NCBI GenBank assembly: GCA_003313425.1
Contig: NHZP01000049.1
Location: 299,784-363,783 of the forward strand
Origin: Pseudopyrenochaeta lycopersici
Taxonomy: Eukaryota; Ascomycota; Dothideomycetes; Pleosporales; Pseudopyrenochaetaceae
DNA: 64,000 bases
Direction of reading: 5' to 3'
The number at the start of each line of letters is the position of its first letter. Position 1 is the first letter of the stretch. The position numbers were made by a program, and so were the translations under genes. Below the pieces are notes generated by a model. The model saw only the letters and a program-made list of their open reading frames with translations. It did no database searches and had not been told where the DNA came from. Of the stretch, positions 1-10,298 are shown piece after piece.

Positions 1-371
1 GACGGCTCAGCTAGATGGTATGCTTTAGCCCTTGTCAACCTGATAAAAGATTACTAACCATAACCAATGGTAACACGCCTTGTCTTGGGAAATAGAATGA
101 AATCTGCGGTAGATGGGCGAGATTAGATGTTCCTATGAAGAGCTCAATTAAAGGATAGCAAGCGAAATACTCCCTTCGTGGACCAGCCTGGGACCTTGCG
201 ACAAGCTAGCCTTAAAGTGAGATGACTGCTGCGTTCAGGTGCAACGGTATCTTACTAATTGAAATTTATTCATCTTATCCATGACAGAATCGTTGAGAAT
301 TGCAATAAATGAAGAATGGCATGACTAACGTGGCCATATGGGATATAATAATCCAATTCCAAGGAGAAAGG
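1..371. other. 3' flank of the kinase-ankyrin gene
   Basis: Non-repetitive, GC-balanced sequence without RIP character that follows the TAG stop of the minus-strand gene. It probably includes the 3' UTR. I see no convincing gene, RNA or repeat in it. Confidence 0.5.
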
Positions 372-3300
372 CTACTCGGTGATGAGCGTTCTGTTCATGC
401 TACATGCCAGAAATGTCTGCACAAAAGATATATTTCCAAGTACCAAGGCTCTTTCGAGAGCAGTGTATCCTGGCCTTCGTGACTGGGGATTTATAGTATT
501 GTCGATAATCAGCTCCATTAAATCCAAATCACTCTGTTCTGATCCGTGAATATACTCAGCAGCAAAATGTATCGCTAATGCCCCTCCCCGCGAAGGGAGG
601 TTCATCAATCTCCTCAATTCGAATTTCGGCATTGGCTGAAGATGAGCGGAGAAAATGTCACGCAGTTTTCTTCGAGCCTGAATATATGCGTCGAATGAAG
701 TGACTGATGCAGTTTCCATTGCTGCTTGTCGATCCAATGGTGTGAGATTCCGCGCCAAGAATTCAGATGTGGATTCCAAGATTGCGTGGAGCAGGAGATC
801 GCCATCGAAATCCGGAGGCGGAATCGTCAAATCGGCTCCCTTGTCGAGGAGAAGCTTGAATAATTCCGGACGATTACATAGGAGAGCGTTCATGACAGGT
901 GGCCCATGAGCTAGGGGCACTGCTCCGTTGGGAGAAGCTCCTCGTTCGAGAAGCACCTGTGCTACTTCGAGGAGGTCTTCATTGATGGCATGCTGCAACG
1001 GTGTAGGCCTGGGACCAGGAGGATCGATCTCGGCACCATTTTCGATGAAAAATAATGCGAGTTCACTGCGCTTATTCTTGATACATCCATCCAAAGGCAT
1101 GAGGAGGGGGCGCGCTTCGGTGATAGCATCCGATGGAGTGTGAATTCCCTTGTTGATATCGGCCCCGTTTCTCAGAAGCAATATAATGATCAACATCCGT
1201 AAATGTTCCATGTCTTCACTATTACTTGCCATGGCAATTTCGTCCTGTTGGATCACTTCTTTTGGGAAACCCATCATCTCATGGATCTGCCGCTTTTGAT
1301 CTAAGTTATCAAGATATGCTGTGTTTCCCAAAATGCAAGCAAGGTACAAGGGACTGATCTCATGAATCCCTTCCTTCAATCCAACACTATTGGGATCAGC
1401 GCCATTTGCTAACAAAGCTGCAACGAAGAACGGAGCCATCAGGGTGATAGCGTGGTAAAGTAAGGGAAAGCCGTTGACGACTGCGTTCGGAGAGAATGTG
1501 GGTCTGCTTCTGACGGGACCCCAATGCAGTATCTTCATGAAGGCAGCCAATCGCCTAGCCTGAAGCGCAGCAAACAAGGGATTACAATCTCCGTCCGATT
1601 CTCCTTCTGATTCTTCGAGGGATGAATGGAGGACCATAGATGACATAATTCTGAGTCCGTCGCGGAAGTCTAGATCCAGAATGTCCATGAATGATCGTGA
1701 ACCCATACCAGCGACTAATGCCACTAACTCGCATTTGAAAAATCTCGAAAGCGGGTCTAGAGGTCTATTGAACATTTGCTTTCGCGTGATAAGCTTCTTG
1801 GTGGCCAGATGAGAGCAACGGTTCATCTCATATATGACTTTGGCGGCCTCTCGATCAAAGAGAAGGGATTTGAAAACTTGTCTAAACCCTTCTCCTTCTC
1901 CAACGACGAAGCCCGCTTCCACCATGAGATAGCGCATGATCTTTAGTCTTCTGTGGATAATAGCGAAGTGTAAAACATTGCAGTCGTCGAAGACCAGATC
2001 CTCAAGAGAGCTTCCAGCTTCCAAGGCAAGAGGAACAAAAGTTTGATAATCTCCGTCAATGATGGACTGGAGTATGCGTGAGTTGCTGCGAGCACTCAAG
2101 TCTAGTGCTTTCGGGGTGTTATTGCCGTAGTCTGTGGCATAGTCCCATGTCGCACATCGGACAGGCACGAGAAGCAGGGAGCGGTCAATCCCTTTGAACA
2201 TATCCCGTAGCTGGTCGCCAATATCTGTTCGTGGAAACGTAGTAAGTCCCTCGAATGCCCATTCATGGGCTTCTTCTTTATCGAGAGGTTTACTATACAG
2301 CATACTCCCGAACACATAATCAAGGCGTTCTGAGGCAGGGCTTGAGTTGGCGTACTCCTTCTTCCAAGCTCGATAGTCAGTGGCGTGGGGTAATGTCTCT
2401 GTGAAAGCAAGGATGCTTGCTATGAGGTACTGTCGGTGAATCCCAGCTTTGGCGTCCATGCCAGCTTCGTGAACCAATTGGGTCAGTAGAGCCTCAGCCA
2501 TTTTTGGGGGCAGCGGCGCGACGATATCTTTGGTCAGAGGTCTCGAAACATTTCTCTCTTCAGATTTCTTCTACAGAACTTCAGTATAACCAGACGAAAT
2601 GAAACGGCATTAGTAATTAACATTACCTGCTCCTGTTTCTTGCTCCACTGTTGCACTTCTAGCCTGTGGAGTGCGTTAAGAGAAGTAGGATTATGCTTCA
2701 TACCCCAGGCGGAGAAGACTTCTGACTTTGGGTCGGAGTGCCCGAGCAAAGACAAAGCAGCCAATCTATAGGCCACGTCTCTGGAGAAAAGTTAGACAAC
2801 GCCTATGAGAGTACAGCTGCGCATAGCTTACTTTGTGAGCAATTCCTGGGATGGTTTGTGCAGGACAGTTCTCCTATCCTCTGCGCTTTGCTGTAAGGCT
2901 GTCTCGAGTATGGCTCTGTAGGTATGATGGGAACGGTCATCTGTCTCCACCCATCCCCATTTATCCGAGTATTCGAATTCACAAACCTGTTCAGGTAATA
3001 TTAAATCGGCACGAGACAAGTCTCCTCAGGCATTTTTCTTACCTTTCTGTCTGCAATAAGCTTCCGCAGCAATTCGCCACGGACCTCTGCGATCTCTTTG
3101 CCGTCGTCATCACTGTCACTACTGTCTCCGTCTATCTCTTCGACGGCTTTGAGCTGCTCAATGGCGTTGGGATCCAAGACCTTCCACTTCCACTTGGAAT
3201 CGTAAATAGCCGTAAGCATATCGAGAACACCCGTACCGGACCTATGCATGAGTTCGAGGGTACTGATGTCTACGGATGACGGGTCTACATTAAGTATCAT

Positions 3301-4323
3301 TCCTCGTTGTTTCATCATCTGAAATTCCTTCTCGTCGGCTTCATTGTAACCATTCTTTAGATCTCCCACTGGGTACCCGAAAAGAATAAACCATAGAACA
3401 AGGCCGAATGAATAGTAGTCTTGGGTTGACGCATGAAAACTGACAGCCCAAGAAGGGCTGTTTGGATAAGTCTCCGGCGCACTCCAATACGGCGTCCCTT
3501 GCATGCGGCCGTCTGCCGGGTTCAAGCGCTCAGTAATGTCGTAAGCCAGGCCAAAATCGGAAAGTTTCAACTCCAGCAAACGGGTGTCCAGGTTCTGGAA
3601 GACAAGGATATTCGCTGGCTTCAAATCCCCATGAAGCAAATCGCATTCTTGATGTAGAAAGTTCATAGCATCATAGATCGAAGTGATGAAGCGTAGTTTG
3701 TCTGAATGCCGACGAGGACCTGAGAGCGATCCTTGCCGAACGTATGTTTCGAGGTCCGAAATTGCGGCTTCCACTACCATGATGGGGCGATACAGGCAGA
3801 TTCCAGCTGGAGAGAGTACCTCTTCCCACGCAATACCATGCAATTTTGGGAATTTCGTGTAGAATCTGCTCTCTCGGCCAACCATGGCATCAAGCTCTTG
3901 ACATATCAACTTGAATCGCCCATTCATCTCATCGACACTCGCTTGGACCCTCGAAACGCCTTGCGGACTGGTCATATTATGCATGTACTTGAGCGCAACT
4001 ACTTTTTTAAGCTTGTCAGCTCTGCGGCTATCCTGCCATTTGCCAGGGTACACAATCAGGGAGGCGCCGGCTCCGTAGGCGCTGTTGCTTGATCGTTGGA
4101 TGTGGCTGAGTGCGATAACTGGAACTCCATGTTCGGCAAGACGACCAAGGACCGCTCGATAACCAATCTCGGCCGATGGGGGTGAGTTAGGTTTGGGTGT
4201 AAGCTTGGCGGTGTTGCGAGAATCTGCTGATGCTACACTATTATACGATGAGATTGTGGGCTCATATGTCGACATCGAATTATGGATGGGGCTGCCGCCG
4301 GGACGATACGACCTGCCGTCCAT
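372..4323 (-). CDS. Ser/Thr protein kinase with C-terminal ankyrin repeats (four exons)
   Basis: Four exons: 4323-3043, 2986-2832, 2780-2627 and 2570-372, with introns of 56, 51 and 56 nt. All have GT-AG ends (donors GTAAGA, GTAAGC, GTAATG; the third has a TACTAAT branch site) and phases agree, giving about 1262 residues. The open frame begins at a GTG at 4377 just after a stop, so the first ATG, 4323, is taken as the start; a further upstream exon is possible. The kinase domain shows a glycine loop (YGAGAS), VALK lysine near residue 112, HGDLKPAN near 231-238, DFG near 256 and a GTPYWSAPE activation segment, so it looks catalytically competent. An acidic Ser/Asp stretch and a ~100-residue linker lead to the C-terminal half, where ankyrin units such as LLANGADPN, LLRNGADIN and LLERGASPN are visible. 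The combination resembles RIPK4/ANKK1 in architecture only. It faces the HeLo-pseudokinase gene at 8853. Substrate unknown; a role in incompatibility or immune-type signalling is inference. Confidence 0.88.
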
Positions 4324-4470
4324 TTCAACGAAATCCTCAAAATGAGTATGTATACCGGCTATCCGGAGCTGGGACACTTCTTAAGTACCGAAATGGTGCG
4401 TTTGGCACGACCCCTGAATCTCAGCTGAAGACATGCGTTACAAGGCTGAGAACGCCAAAACCTTCCAGTA
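4324..4470 (-). promoter_or_regulatory. Remaining promoter region of the kinase-ankyrin gene
   Basis: 147 bp of non-RIP sequence between the chosen ATG and the TA-flanked inverted repeat that starts at 4471. With 8672-8852 it would form a single divergent intergenic region of about 0.33 kb before the insertion. No clear TATA box is seen. Confidence 0.4.
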
Positions 4471-4508
4471 TCGTGTGTCGGCAGTCCGTGCGCGCCATCA
4501 CCGAATGC
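4471..4508 (+). repeat. Left terminal inverted repeat of the composite element
   Basis: Starts directly after TA (4469-4470) and has the core GCAGTCCGTGCGCGCC. It is the inverted partner of 8634-8671. Differences between the copies are mainly C/T or G/A. Confidence 0.65.
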
Positions 4509-4603
4509 ACTGAATCGCCCTCATACGCTCACACAAAAATGAGGCCGTAGAGCCACACACAAAAGTGAATATCATAAGGATTTTTAGTAGATATTCTATA
4601 GAC

Positions 4604-4898
4604 CTATGCGACTAACTTTACTTGTATGTATCTTTCTGGAAGTGTGGAGGTGCGGCCGCGGCATGTGGGTTTGGTGGGAGCTTCTTCGGGCGGCGTTGCA
4701 GGACGAGCACCACTACGGGCCGCCGCACCGCCACGCTGCTTCTTCTGCAGGCCTTGCTAGAGGGTTTAGAGCTTTGCACTTGCCTCCTTAGGCCAATCGC
4801 AGAGGTTTTGCACAGTTGTTTTCCTCTTTCTTGTGTTGTTGTTTAGCTTTACGCGCATCAATAGCTTTGCGCTCCTCAGCTCTCTTTAGTAACTGCCT
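4604..4898 (-). pseudogene. C-terminal tail of a pogo/Fot1-type transposase
   Basis: In one minus-strand frame, basic residues rich in Lys, Glu and Ala (KRAEERKAIDARKAKQQ) are followed, after a frame change, by RGRTSTLPERY and a stop at 4604-4606. Fungal pogo/Fot1 transposases commonly end in a charged region and a GRxxxLPxxY-like motif. No DDE core is present. The upstream part would lie to the right of the MITE/pogo3 insertions, where LINE-like rather than pogo sequence is found, so the fragment is truncated. GC content is higher than in the surrounding RIP tracts. Assigned by motif only. Confidence 0.4.
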
Positions 4899-4900
4899 TA

Positions 4901-5624
4901 CCCGAGGTTCACCCCGTAACGAAACACCCCACGTAACGCAACACTTTTTACACCTAAATTCTGCAAAATAGACTAACTTTAGAGATTAATATCTACTTAA
5001 CTACTAATTAGAATTATCTACTTTTTTAAATTCCTTAATAAGAATATCTTAAAAATTAACTTTAGAATTTTAAATTTATCTAGTTAAATTATATAAGCAG
5101 CTTTTTTTAAATGCTAGTAAAATTTAGCTTCTTATATAAGCTATTTATAGAAATTCTAAATAAGCTAAAACTTTTGTTTTTAAGTATATATTTTAAATTA
5201 AAAGTATAAAGTTATAAAGTTAAGTAATAGTTAAGTTATATAAAAATTTAACTTTTGTATACCCTAAAAAACCTTAAATAAAGAATTCTTTAAAATCTAG
5301 TTAAATAATAACTTCTTACATTTTAAACTTAGACTATATACTAAAGTAAGAAAGTTTTAGCTTATTTAGAATTTCTATAAATAGCTTATATAAAAAGCTA
5401 AACTTTACTAGTATTTAAAAAAAGCTGCTTATATAATTTAACTAGATAAATTTAAAATTCTAAAGTTAATTTTTAAGATATTCTTATTAAAGAATTAAAA
5501 AAAGTAGATAATTCTAATTAGTAGTTAAGTAGATATTAATCTCTAAAGTTAGTCTATTTTGCAGAATTTAGGTGTAAAAAGTGTTGCGTTACGTGGGGTG
5601 TTTCGTTACGGGGTGAGCCTCGGG
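4901..5624. mobile_element. Palindromic MITE with ~280-bp inverted arms, TA target duplication
   Basis: The first ~280 bases return as an almost exact reverse complement at about 5346-5624, around a ~170-bp AT-rich centre. Ends read CCCGAGG/CCTCGGG and are flanked by TA (4899-4900, 5625-5626). The tips hold two copies of a CACCCC...GTAACG motif 15 bp apart. The interior is almost pure TpA/ApA, i.e. RIP-saturated, yet the two arms still agree. There is no coding capacity. A transcript could fold into a long hairpin. The mobilising transposase is not identifiable here. Confidence 0.85.
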
Positions 5625-5626
5625 TA

Positions 5627-7745
5627 ACGTGTTCCACCACCTGATGCACGTCCCCACCTGATGCACGCGCAACACCATGCAACCAACAAAATAATTGAAG
5701 CTGTACAGCCACCAACAATAGCTATTATTTCGAGATTTTTTAGAGTCACAATCTAACGACTATATAGAAGATTTGCGCAGTCTTATATTACGTAATATGT
5801 CCTTGTGGCGGTTGAATAGGTCGCCCAGAGCGAGAGCTTGCATAAGCAGCTGCGTCAACCTTAGCAGGATCCTTATTAACTACAACAGCCTCTGAAGCTT
5901 TAATAAGCTTAAGGCTTCGTCTCTTACCTAATTTAGATAATTTAAGGTTGCTATTAAGCTGTTTTTGAAGCTCATAAGCGACCTTTTGCTCCTCGCGATA
6001 GGCAGCTTTCTAAAGCTTTAAATGCTCACGCTCTTCCTTAGCTGTAACCCTTATTAATCGCCTCTATTTAAGCTGCTCAGCCTTAAGAAGCTTCTATTAC
6101 TTTTATAGCTAGATAGCCTTACTTTTTTAGTGCTAGAGCTCCTTATTTTTATAGTCCTTCTACTCCTGCCGTATATAAGCTTCTTAAATCTTCTTAGGTA
6201 ACTAGAAAATAGCTCTACTATAGTTTTCCTCTGGAGCTTAAAGCAGTAGAGCTTTACTACGCTTACGACGCTTCTTCTTATTAATAAGGGCCTCTTAAAG
6301 CTGCCTATTTTCGTGTTAAAGTAAGGTATTTTAGACTAATATTATGTAGAGCGCTCAGCTAAGCTTCTGTGCCTTTAAATCGTATATATCCTTAACAGCA
6401 CGCTGTAGTAATAGCTTAATCTTTCTCTAATCGCTAGCGCTGAGTATAGAGGAGCTGCTGCTGCTTAAGGATAGCCGCTTATTACGTAGTGTTACAGAAT
6501 TAAACCTTTTAAGTATAACGTTTAGTTTAAAAGGTGAGAGCCCTATAACCTTAAACGCCTTTAAAATCCTTATTTTAGTAAACGCTAAGTGCTAGGCACT
6601 ATAGAATAACTTAAAGAAATCGCGTTTTGTAATTAAGGTAAATCCTTAAGCTTTATACATAAAGATATTAAGTTTATTGCGGTAGGCAGCTGCGAGAGGA
6701 GCGAAGAGGCACACATTAAGCGGCTAAAGCGTATGCGTTGAATAAGGAGGTAGTACAGCAAGGAGTATCTTATTATTGTCGCAAAAATCTATAAAATCTA
6801 TAGTTACGTAAGATCTGTAGCTATTAAGGATAAGCAGCCGCCACGAGCTGCGCGCCTTAGCTTTAGTCTCGCGATTAAAGACTTGTTTGAGCCAGCTTAG
6901 GCTAATATCGTTGCTTATCTATCCACTTAATAATAAGGTAAAGAAGGCTTTATATTATACAGCCTTAAAATCTTATAACTAGGTATCTTGTATAGCACTA
7001 GAGGCAGCCTAGTAGATAAGCGCTAGCGAAAGAGCTATACTATTAGCACAGATGTAAGCTATAGTAGTAATCTACTCGCGATTACTATCTTAGATAATAT
7101 GCCTTAGTTTTCCTAACTTATACATACTCCTAGAAAACACACGTTTACTCTTAGAGAGTATACTAATAAGGAAGCCTTTCTTATCTATATTATATATATA
7201 GCGACTATTAATATAATATTCTGTAATTTTCTACTTTAGGAGCTTAAAGTAGAGGCTATACTTAAAGGCAGAATTAGCTTTAAAGCAGTTACGATTAAGG
7301 GTGGATACCTAGTAAGATATAAGCTTAATGTTATGCCGTGCGACGAAGCAGTTAACCTAGTTTTTGCCTGCTGGCTTTTAAGCAATTTAGGATGCGAAAT
7401 TTCGAATTATAGGCTTTAAAGGAGGTAATCTACGTCTACAAAGCTTATAAATATACTCTATAAGCTTAGCTTCTTATGTAGTGTTAAGTAATTTGCTGTT
7501 ATTAATTTTAGATGCATAGCTCTAAGTAACACCTCTATAACGGCGCGACAGCGTTAACTAGTTAATACTATATTTTTTTGCAACATCCGCGTAATAGAAC
7601 GGTTCTCCAAGCTTTAAGGATTGCAGCGCAGCAAGCGCGTCCTCTATATCGTTAATATTCGTGGTGTTGTTACGCGTTGAAATTTTGATGAAATTTGGTG
7701 TTCGCGTGCATCAGGTGGGGACGTGCATCAGGTGGTGGAACACGT
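5627..7745 (-). mobile_element. pogo-superfamily DNA transposon (pogo3), TA target duplication
   Basis: The ends are ACGTGTTCCACCA and its reverse complement, flanked by TA (5625-5626, 7746-7747). Each end carries two copies of CACCTGATGCACG spaced 17 bp (left 5638-5650 and 5655-5667). Length is 2119 bp, usual for an autonomous fungal pogo/Fot1 element. The left TA is also the right TA of the MITE, so pogo3 inserted exactly at the MITE edge. Interior is strongly RIP-mutated. Confidence 0.88.
5760..7690 (-). pseudogene. pogo-type DDE transposase, RIP-inactivated
   Basis: Read on the minus strand, one frame runs through most of the element with many TAG/TAA codons where Gln or Trp is expected. 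Recognisable in order are an N-terminal helix-turn-helix region, a first catalytic motif YNIDKKGFLI (family: DExGF), a second motif LLILN with Ser and His following (family: LDGHxSH) and a third LQPLNV (family: LQPLD). The second and third catalytic Asp are now Asn, fitting TpG to TpA change. The tail is basic. No intact ATG is visible near the expected start, so the start is approximate. The sequence differs clearly from pogo0 and pogo2, so it is a separate family. Confidence 0.75.
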
Positions 7746-7747
7746 TA

Positions 7748-8250
7748 ACGCTTAGGGCTCCACTCTTAAGCTAGTTAGATAATACAATCTTTGCGCTTGC
7801 AATACTCTTATTTCTACTTTACCTAATTACACACTCTACATAAGCTTTAAGGTTGTAGGGTTATATCACCTAACAGGCCTAGCTAGTAAGCAGATCTCTA
7901 ATATTTATAATAACTTTACTTTGCGTCTACATAATTAGCACTTTACTGCTCTATCTATAATATGTACCTGCTAGTAGGGGACCTCTAGCTACCGCTGCAG
8001 CGTATAACACTAGCCCGTTTGTCTACTATTATATTGCTTTATTCTTAATCTCTCTTACTATCTTTAGGGTTATTTTCTCTACTTCTGTTACTTCTTATTA
8101 TCTTATAGTAGCTTTTACCTCCGCTGCTGTGTTACTATTCTGCTGTATACTTATAGCTGCCTGTTACATAATTTTTATTATATTCTTAAGCTCGCTCTTA
8201 ATCTAATTAAAGACTTATAATTATAGTGTGTTCTATAGTAGGTTTGGCTT
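7748..8250 (-). pseudogene. Fragment resembling ORF1 (gag-like) of a Tad-type LINE
   Basis: Minus-strand translation, ignoring RIP stops, shows an Ala/Val-rich YAAAVARG region, a VIINIRD segment and then SNQLKSGALSV. This order recalls the ORF1 of fungal Tad-clade LINEs, which often contain an LKSGDL-type motif. If the MITE and pogo3 are removed, the frame continues a few residues into 4898. No reverse transcriptase part is present. Recognition is by motif memory, so moderate to low confidence. Confidence 0.35.
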
Positions 8251-8633
8251 TAGTTTGTGCAACCTCAAGGGCGTCGCAGATAATGCTAAGGTTAGGCGTG
8301 TGCTGCGTCTTTAAGACGAACGTTAGTGCACTGCGAATTAACATCTCTAGCAAGGTCTGCTAGCACAGTCTGGCTGCCAATAGCGTGCAGAACATTATAA
8401 AGAAATGTGCTGAGGGTAGTAGCAAGCTCGCGAAGCGGGGTTGGCCATGTCGCCCTTTGAGGCCAAGGTGTCATCATAACGCCTCAGTAGCAGTAGGCGC
8501 TGCTTCTGAATTACTAGCTAGTTGTTAGACATCTTGGCCGGACTTCTACGTGCAATATGCTGCGCTAATTCCTACAATTGAAATACTCGCTGTTGTCGTG
8601 TTTTTCTAATATCGTTACATAACGCGGTTTGGC

Positions 8634-8671
8634 GCATTCAGTGATGGCGCGCACGGACTGCTGACACAAGG
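8634..8671 (-). repeat. Right terminal inverted repeat of the composite element
   Basis: Reverse complement of 4471-4508 with four differences over 38 bp, followed by TA at 8672-8673. It sits about 180 bp before the start codon of the HeLo-pseudokinase gene. Confidence 0.65.
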
Positions 8672-8852
8672 TAATCTGGAGGCGGAATTTGGCGCCAAGA
8701 GAAGGCTGAATTTAAAACCCCACCACCCCTCCATACGTAGGTAATGAATGCCGCCCGCTCTTAAGAAATTTTCGAAATCTGCATTTCAAATTAGATCATA
8801 TTTTGATTGAACATTCTTTTATTCTGGATTTCGACATCCTTTCAAGTGAAAA
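8672..8852 (+). promoter_or_regulatory. Promoter/5' UTR region of the HeLo-pseudokinase gene
   Basis: 181 bp of non-RIP sequence between the TE border and the ATG. It includes an A-rich tttaaaacccc stretch near 8710-8720 and a T-rich 5' leader. No unambiguous TATA box is seen. Confidence 0.4.
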
Positions 8853-10298
8853 ATGGATCAGGCGGCGCTCAACGCCTTGGGCGCCGCAGCTAGCGTTCTC
8901 ACAGTTCTCGATGCCTCAATAAAAACATTCACGGCTATTGCCGACATTGCCAGCAGCTTGGCACAATACACGGAAAAGACATCCTCAGTTATCCGGCAAT
9001 GTCAGTTTGATTCTGAGACTCTAGAGAACCTTATCAGCATATTCAAAACAAATCCATCGCTACTAGCTAATGAAAAAGAGCGAGAAAGTACCGAACGAGT
9101 ATTTGATCAGCTACTTATAAGCCTGCTCAAGATCAAAGCCCGTCTTAAGCCATATAAAACATCGACTTTACTCAACCGTGTAATGTGGACCGTGACAATG
9201 GAGAAGGTCGCTATTGAGCTGGAACAGGACCTTTTTCGATGGAGCCAAAGATTGTACATGCGTCTATCGCTCTTGATGTCGAAGTTTAATGATTCCATAG
9301 GCCAACAGCGAGTCTCGCCATTATTACGAGTACCGGAGCTGATGGCCGAATACCGGATGAATGAGATGATCACCAAATCAAAAGAAGCAAAACTATCAAT
9401 CGACCATCTTATCACGGACATTTCACATGTCGAATTACTTGGTCTGCCCTCGTCACGCATGATGGCATCCTTGCCAGACAAACAGAAGGCACTGGTAGAA
9501 TTTCGACCGTATGATGTATCGGCAGACCAAAGTCGACGCACTGACGCCGAAAAAGATACCCAAAGACTAGCTATCATCTTAAGCCATGCCAATCCATATT
9601 TGATGTGCATCTTGCCATGCACAGGGTACTACCACGACGAGATAAACCACCGATTCTCCCTACTTTTCAATCTGCCGTCTGGAATCTCCGAACCAACCAG
9701 CCTGGTATTTTTAGACAAGCTCATCGCAAAAGAAAAGCGCTACTCTCTCAGCAAGCGTCTAGAAATTGCACGCAGAATCGCCGCCGCGCTGTTTGTGACC
9801 CATGCAATAAAATGGGTGCACAGAACCCTTCAGTCCAGGAAAATCATGATCTGCGCCCGCCAGGGTACTATCTCCGGCGAAGCGTATCTCACCGGCTTCG
9901 AACTAGCTCGCGACGAACACCAATACTCCTCAGGAACAGAGACAGGATCCTGGGAAGACAAGATATACCGCCATCCCGATCGGCAGGCTGAACAGGGGAA
10001 TCCGCATTATGTGCCAGCGTACGATATATATTCTCTAGGTGTAGTGCTGATTGAGATTGCAAGGTGGAGAACATGCGCGTCGGAAATGGATAAGGACGGG
10101 AAAGAGGTTTTTAGCGAAAAGTCTCCTGAGGACTGTAAGAAACATATTCTGAGGAAATTTCTTCCGGCTGTGGTCCATCATGCAGGACAGACGTATGCGG
10201 ATGTTGTAAGAGACTGCTTGAATGCAGAGAGAGGCCAGGGTATACAGTTATTGGGGGATGTGCTGTCTTGTCTTGAGAGGCTACAAGATTCGATATGA
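8853..10298 (+). CDS. HeLo-like domain fused to a pseudokinase (MLKL-like architecture)
   Basis: A single intact 481-residue exon. Residues ~1-170 are helical with no signal peptide: a weakly hydrophobic start (LNALGAAASVLTVLDASIK) and a Trp-containing segment near 112-145 (WTVTMEKVAIELEQDLFRW), as in the HeLo/HeLo-like N-terminal domains of fungal incompatibility proteins. Residues ~240-480 follow the protein-kinase fold but lack catalysis: the HRD region reads HRTLQSRKIM (323-332), so catalytic Asp and Asn are missing, and the DFG position reads LTGF (346-349). YRHP (372-375) and DIYSLGVVLIEI (391-402) are typical of fungal HeLo-linked pseudokinases. HeLo domains are known membrane-targeting death effectors (HET-S), and metazoan MLKL joins a four-helix bundle to a pseudokinase, so an executioner controlled by its pseudokinase is a reasonable inference. 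It lies head to head with the kinase-ankyrin gene. No RIP damage. Confidence 0.85.
   Translation: MDQAALNALGAAASVLTVLDASIKTFTAIADIASSLAQYTEKTSSVIRQCQFDSETLENLISIFKTNPSLLANEKERESTERVFDQLLISLLKIKARLKPYKTSTLLNRVMWTVTMEKVAIELEQDLFRWSQRLYMRLSLLMSKFNDSIGQQRVSPLLRVPELMAEYRMNEMITKSKEAKLSIDHLITDISHVELLGLPSSRMMASLPDKQKALVEFRPYDVSADQSRRTDAEKDTQRLAIILSHANPYLMCILPCTGYYHDEINHRFSLLFNLPSGISEPTSLVFLDKLIAKEKRYSLSKRLEIARRIAAALFVTHAIKWVHRTLQSRKIMICARQGTISGEAYLTGFELARDEHQYSSGTETGSWEDKIYRHPDRQAEQGNPHYVPAYDIYSLGVVLIEIARWRTCASEMDKDGKEVFSEKSPEDCKKHILRKFLPAVVHHAGQTYADVVRDCLNAERGQGIQLLGDVLSCLERLQDSI

Larger units (their letters stand above)
4471..8671 (-). mobile_element. Old TIR DNA transposon (composite), split by two later insertions
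   Basis: 38-bp inverted repeats at 4471-4508 and 8634-8671 match at 34 of 38 positions, including a 35-bp core with two differences, and both are bordered by TA. That is the target duplication expected of Tc1/mariner/pogo elements. Just inside the left end a minus-strand frame reads as a pogo transposase tail. Removing the MITE (4901-5624) and pogo3 (5627-7745) leaves about 1.35 kb, too short for a full autonomous element, so it is a deleted or chimeric copy. The alternative, that the inverted repeat is a promoter element shared by the two flanking host genes, is less economical given the TA borders and the transposase tail. Confidence 0.55.

Noticed and set aside
2851..3279. 142-codon plus-strand frame across the kinase-gene introns
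   Set aside because: The minus-strand exons join in phase with proper GT-AG introns and yield kinase/linker sequence; the plus frame has no support.
8292..8477. 61-codon minus-strand open frame near the HeLo gene promoter
   Set aside because: It lies within the old composite element and joins no recognisable domain; may be part of a degraded LINE ORF1 start, but this cannot be supported.
9107..9622. 171-codon minus-strand frame inside the HeLo-pseudokinase gene
   Set aside because: It is a shadow of the real plus-strand exon, Ser/Arg-rich without domain sense.
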